Source of the DNA: UBA4582 sp047630175
Lineage (GTDB): Bacteria; Pseudomonadota; Gammaproteobacteria; Pseudomonadales; Azotimanducaceae
Assembly (NCBI GenBank): GCA_047630175.1
Contig: JBLHVI010000077.1
Span: forward strand, 1 to 15,349
Reading direction: 5' to 3'
Length of the DNA: 15,349 nt
Part shown: in pieces, positions 12,952 to 15,349 of the stretch
Layout: each line of letters opens with the position of its first letter
How positions within the stretch are numbered: the first letter of the stretch is position 1
Translations under genes and position numbers: made by a program
The notes under the pieces: model-generated
The model's input: the letters and a program-made list of their open reading frames with translations, nothing else
Database searches by the model: none
Told to the model about the DNA's origin: nothing

Positions 12952-14172
12952 ATGATTAAGCCCTACTATCTGACTCGTATGATTTATCTGCCTCGGGTGG
13001 TGGCCTACGGGTTGGCCTGCCTAGTCACAGCAAGCCAGGGGCCTGCGACGATTGCCTTGCCCACCTGGTTGTTTCTACTGAGCTTGTGTATTTATCCACA
13101 TGTCGCCTATCGGTTCGCTTTACAGCGAGTCTGCGCAGCCGATAGCACTGTTGATTCGCTGCAACTTGATGCTGTGTTTGTTGGCATGTTAATTATGGCG
13201 AATGAGTTTCACCTGTTTGCTTCGACGAGTTTCATTGCTGCCCTTGCCATGAGCACGCTGCTGATAGGGACTTTTCAAGCCCTGTGCAAGCAGATCTTAA
13301 TTGTTGGTTTGGTCACAACCCTAGGGTTTTGGCTGACGGACTTTAACGCAGTGATAGCGTCCCCGAGCGTTCAGGACTGGACCAGCGCCTTTGCAGTAAC
13401 AGTCTATGGCGCTATGGTGGCCGGGCTGGGTTATCGAGTAACCCGGCAACTCGGCCAAGCGCGTAAACAACTTGTATCCCATCAAGCCAGCATAGCCGGT
13501 TTGGCTCGGCGCCTTGGTCGTTACATTTCGCCCCAAGTCTACGTTAGTTTGGTGGCTAACGAGGAGGAAGTGACTAGGCGAAAATGCCTGACGGTCTGCT
13601 TTTCGGATATGGAAGGCTTTACCACTTTGATGGACTCGCTGCCGGAAGAAGCAGTGACGCAGCTGCTTAACGAATATCTTGATACCATGGCGGGCATCGC
13701 CCTTGAATTTGGCGGCACCGTCGACAAATTTATGGGCGATGGCATGATGGTATTCTTCGGCGACCCGCTAACGCAGGGCAGGCAAGCTGACGCGCTGGCG
13801 TGTGTGCGGATGGCCCTGGCCATGCAGGATCAGTTGCTAGTCATGCGTGCTCGTTGGCAGACAGGCGGCATCTTCAGTGATATTCATATGCGCATCGGCA
13901 TTCATACCGGTGACTGCGCGGTGGGCAACTTCGGCTCGGCTCAGCGTATGGATTACACGGCGATTGGCAGTGTTGTCAATATCGCCAGTCGCCTCGAGGG
14001 GCGGGCAACGCAGGATAGTGTCTTGATCTCTACCGATACGTTCGATGAGGTCGGTGGCCTGATTACCTGTCAGGCACGCAGTACGATCAAGCTTAAAGGT
14101 ATACGCCGTGCCGTTCATGCTTACACGGTTGTAGGTGATGGTCTACTCCAAAGCGTCGCTGTTGATGTTTGA
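12952..14172 (+). CDS. MASE2-type membrane class III adenylate cyclase
   Basis: The first 170 or so residues are hydrophobic with several membrane spans (for example around 12-30, 36-50 and 75-125). They resemble the MASE2 sensor domain (LPRVVAYG, IYPHVAYRFALQR, DAVFVGMLIMANEFHLF), as in P. aeruginosa CyaB. The rest is a class III cyclase domain in the cytoplasm making cAMP from ATP. The catalytic set looks complete: metal-binding D219 (FSDMEGFT) and D263 (FMGDG), adenine-specifying K259 and T336 (DYTAIG), and transition-state N343 and R347 (VNIASRLEG). The residue after TAIG is S where D is common in bacterial relatives. The ATG at 12952 has only an AGG three bases upstream. It stands as a single gene between fabV and hemE. 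The signal sensed is unknown. Confidence 0.88.
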   Translation: MIKPYYLTRMIYLPRVVAYGLACLVTASQGPATIALPTWLFLLSLCIYPHVAYRFALQRVCAADSTVDSLQLDAVFVGMLIMANEFHLFASTSFIAALAMSTLLIGTFQALCKQILIVGLVTTLGFWLTDFNAVIASPSVQDWTSAFAVTVYGAMVAGLGYRVTRQLGQARKQLVSHQASIAGLARRLGRYISPQVYVSLVANEEEVTRRKCLTVCFSDMEGFTTLMDSLPEEAVTQLLNEYLDTMAGIALEFGGTVDKFMGDGMMVFFGDPLTQGRQADALACVRMALAMQDQLLVMRARWQTGGIFSDIHMRIGIHTGDCAVGNFGSAQRMDYTAIGSVVNIASRLEGRATQDSVLISTDTFDEVGGLITCQARSTIKLKGIRRAVHAYTVVGDGLLQSVAVDV

Positions 14173-14251
14173 GCTGCGGGGTCTAATTGTTGATGGGGAA
14201 GATGGTGGACTATTCGGCCTGAAACAATCCTCCCCGGCCGCGGCCATGATG

Positions 14252-14257
14252 TATACT
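14252..14257 (+). promoter_or_regulatory. Possible -10 element for hemE
   Basis: TATACT lies 31 bp before the hemE ATG, which would give a leader of about 25 nt. The region 17 bp upstream is GC-rich (containing the palindrome GGCCGCGGCC) and has no -35-like hexamer. Confidence 0.3.
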
Positions 14258-14288
14258 CAAATATTTGCCAGTACTCTTTGGATTTTCA

Positions 14289-15323
14289 ATGACCGATGCA
14301 CTTTACAACTCGACGTTTCTCAAAGCTTGTCGCGGCGAGAAGACTGATTACACACCGATTTGGCTGAACCGTCAGGCCGGCCGCTACATGCCAGAATATC
14401 ATCAGGTAAAGGGTAATACGCCGAGCCTAGATTTTTTTAAGACACCTGAGCTGGCAGCTCGAGTGACGTGCGATGCCCAGCGCATCCTGGGCGTTGATGC
14501 CGCGATCATGTTTGCTGACTTACTGCCGATTCTCGAGCCCATGGGTATGAGTCTCGATTATATTCCCGGCGTCGGCCCGCAGTTTGCCAACCCCGTGCGC
14601 ACTGGCGCTGATATTGATGCTCTGCGGGTTGATCCTGCCGCGCAAACTATGCCTTATATCGATGCGGTTATTCAGCTGATCCGAGCAGAGTTACCTGCTG
14701 ATATTCCTTTGATCGGCTTTGGTGGCGCGCCTTTTACGCTGGCTTCCTACGCCATCGAGGGCAAAGGGTCACGCAACTATATTCACGTTAAACAGATGAT
14801 GTATGGCGATACAGGTGCTTGGCATGCACTGATGGAGAAGATTACCGACACCGTCATCGACTATATGAATTACCAGATCGATAGTGGAGTCCAGGCCGTG
14901 CAGCTGTTCGACAGTTGGGTGGGGTGCTTGTCTCTGGCCGATTACGAAGAGTACGTGTTCAGTCATACCCAGCGGATGCTACAGGCTATTTCTGGCAGAG
15001 TGCCAGTGATTCATTTTGGGACAGGCAATCCAGCACTGGCGCCGTTGATGGCAAAAGCGGGGGGCGATGTGCTGGCTTTGGACTGGCGCACGCCGTTAAT
15101 GGAAACCTGGAATAAAACAGGCGTCACCGCAGTGCAGGGAAATATGGACCCCATTGTTTTGTGTGCCGACCGCGCATCGGTAGAGCGCAAAGCCGGCGAA
15201 GTGCTGGCCGAGGTTGACGGTCGCCCCGGTCATATTTTCAACCTAGGTCACGGCATTATCCCAGAAACCCCGGTTGATAACGTTAAGGCCCTAGTGGACT
15301 ACGTCCACGGTTATCCAATCTAG
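14289..15323 (+). CDS. hemE: Uroporphyrinogen decarboxylase
   Basis: HemE removes the four acetate carboxyls of uroporphyrinogen III to give coproporphyrinogen III, a cytoplasmic step of haem synthesis. The 344-residue protein has the N-terminal signature WLNRQAGRYMPEY (R28, R32), the active-site D77 in MFADLLPI, GFGGAPFTLASYAIEG in the middle, QLFDSWVG, and VQGNMDP and HIFNLGHGI near the end. The ATG at 14289 gives the usual short N-terminus. Eight extra upstream codons are open from 14265 but carry no family similarity. Some segments (ILEPMG, IHFGTGNPALAPLM, LALDWRTPL) differ from the E. coli/Pseudomonas form and recall HemE of other phyla. The last ten codons are repeated after the stop. 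Confidence 0.94.
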   Translation: MTDALYNSTFLKACRGEKTDYTPIWLNRQAGRYMPEYHQVKGNTPSLDFFKTPELAARVTCDAQRILGVDAAIMFADLLPILEPMGMSLDYIPGVGPQFANPVRTGADIDALRVDPAAQTMPYIDAVIQLIRAELPADIPLIGFGGAPFTLASYAIEGKGSRNYIHVKQMMYGDTGAWHALMEKITDTVIDYMNYQIDSGVQAVQLFDSWVGCLSLADYEEYVFSHTQRMLQAISGRVPVIHFGTGNPALAPLMAKAGGDVLALDWRTPLMETWNKTGVTAVQGNMDPIVLCADRASVERKAGEVLAEVDGRPGHIFNLGHGIIPETPVDNVKALVDYVHGYPI

Positions 15324-15349
15324 GTGGACTACGTCCACGGTTATCCAAT
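15294..15349 (+). repeat. Tandem duplication of the hemE 3' end
   Basis: The 30 bases from the GTG at 15294 through the TAG stop at 15321-15323 start again directly after the stop. The second copy is identical for all 26 bases available before the sequence ends. It stays in frame (VDYVHGYP again) and would reach a second stop if complete. It may be a real tandem duplication or an assembly artefact at a contig end. Confidence 0.95.

Overview
The window is a stretch of gammaproteobacterial chromosome made almost entirely of housekeeping genes. The evidence is a conserved neighbourhood: TIGR02449 protein / zapA / 6S RNA on the minus strand, diverging from ygfB (UPF0149) - pepP - ubiI-like hydroxylase, and further on rppH - ptsP - (NRDE gene) - lgt. 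From memory this order is closer to Pseudomonas-like bacteria than to enterics. Several genes use GTG or TTG starts. I see no transposase, integrase, CRISPR array, tRNA or rRNA gene.

Left part (1-1744). The window opens inside an 18-bp tandem repeat that reads in one plus-strand frame as SPERVD/SPERSN hexapeptides ending at a TGA, so it looks like the 3' end of a gene entering from the left. A minus-strand cell-division/transcription cluster follows: a short coiled-coil protein, zapA (Z-ring assembly) and ssrS (6S RNA, closed by a 14-bp terminal stem and followed by a hairpin terminator). The gap between the coiled-coil gene and zapA holds nested inverted repeats that I cannot assign. ygfB diverges from a compact promoter region.

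Middle (1901-6988). pepP and the ubiquinone hydroxylase gene overlap by one base. They are followed by gcvH, whose roughly 170-nt leader has a possible sigma70-type promoter and alternative hairpins. A minus-strand pair then codes for a SerB-like HAD phosphatase and an imelysin-type lipoprotein, overlapping end to start.

Right part (7134-15349). rppH (RNA pyrophosphohydrolase) and ptsP (nitrogen-PTS enzyme I) run together. A minus-strand NRDE protein gene is convergent with ptsP and divergent from lgt. lgt (lipoprotein maturation) is followed after 7 bp by fabV (enoyl-ACP reductase), then a MASE2-type membrane adenylate cyclase with an intact catalytic set, then hemE (haem synthesis). The last 30 bp of hemE, stop included, are repeated in frame after the stop until the sequence ends. 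Both ends of the window therefore lie in short tandem repeats, which fits a contig broken at repeats.

I do not see a convincing new multi-gene system. The least explained signals are the nested inverted repeats before zapA, the structured leader before gcvH, and the repeat-coding left edge.
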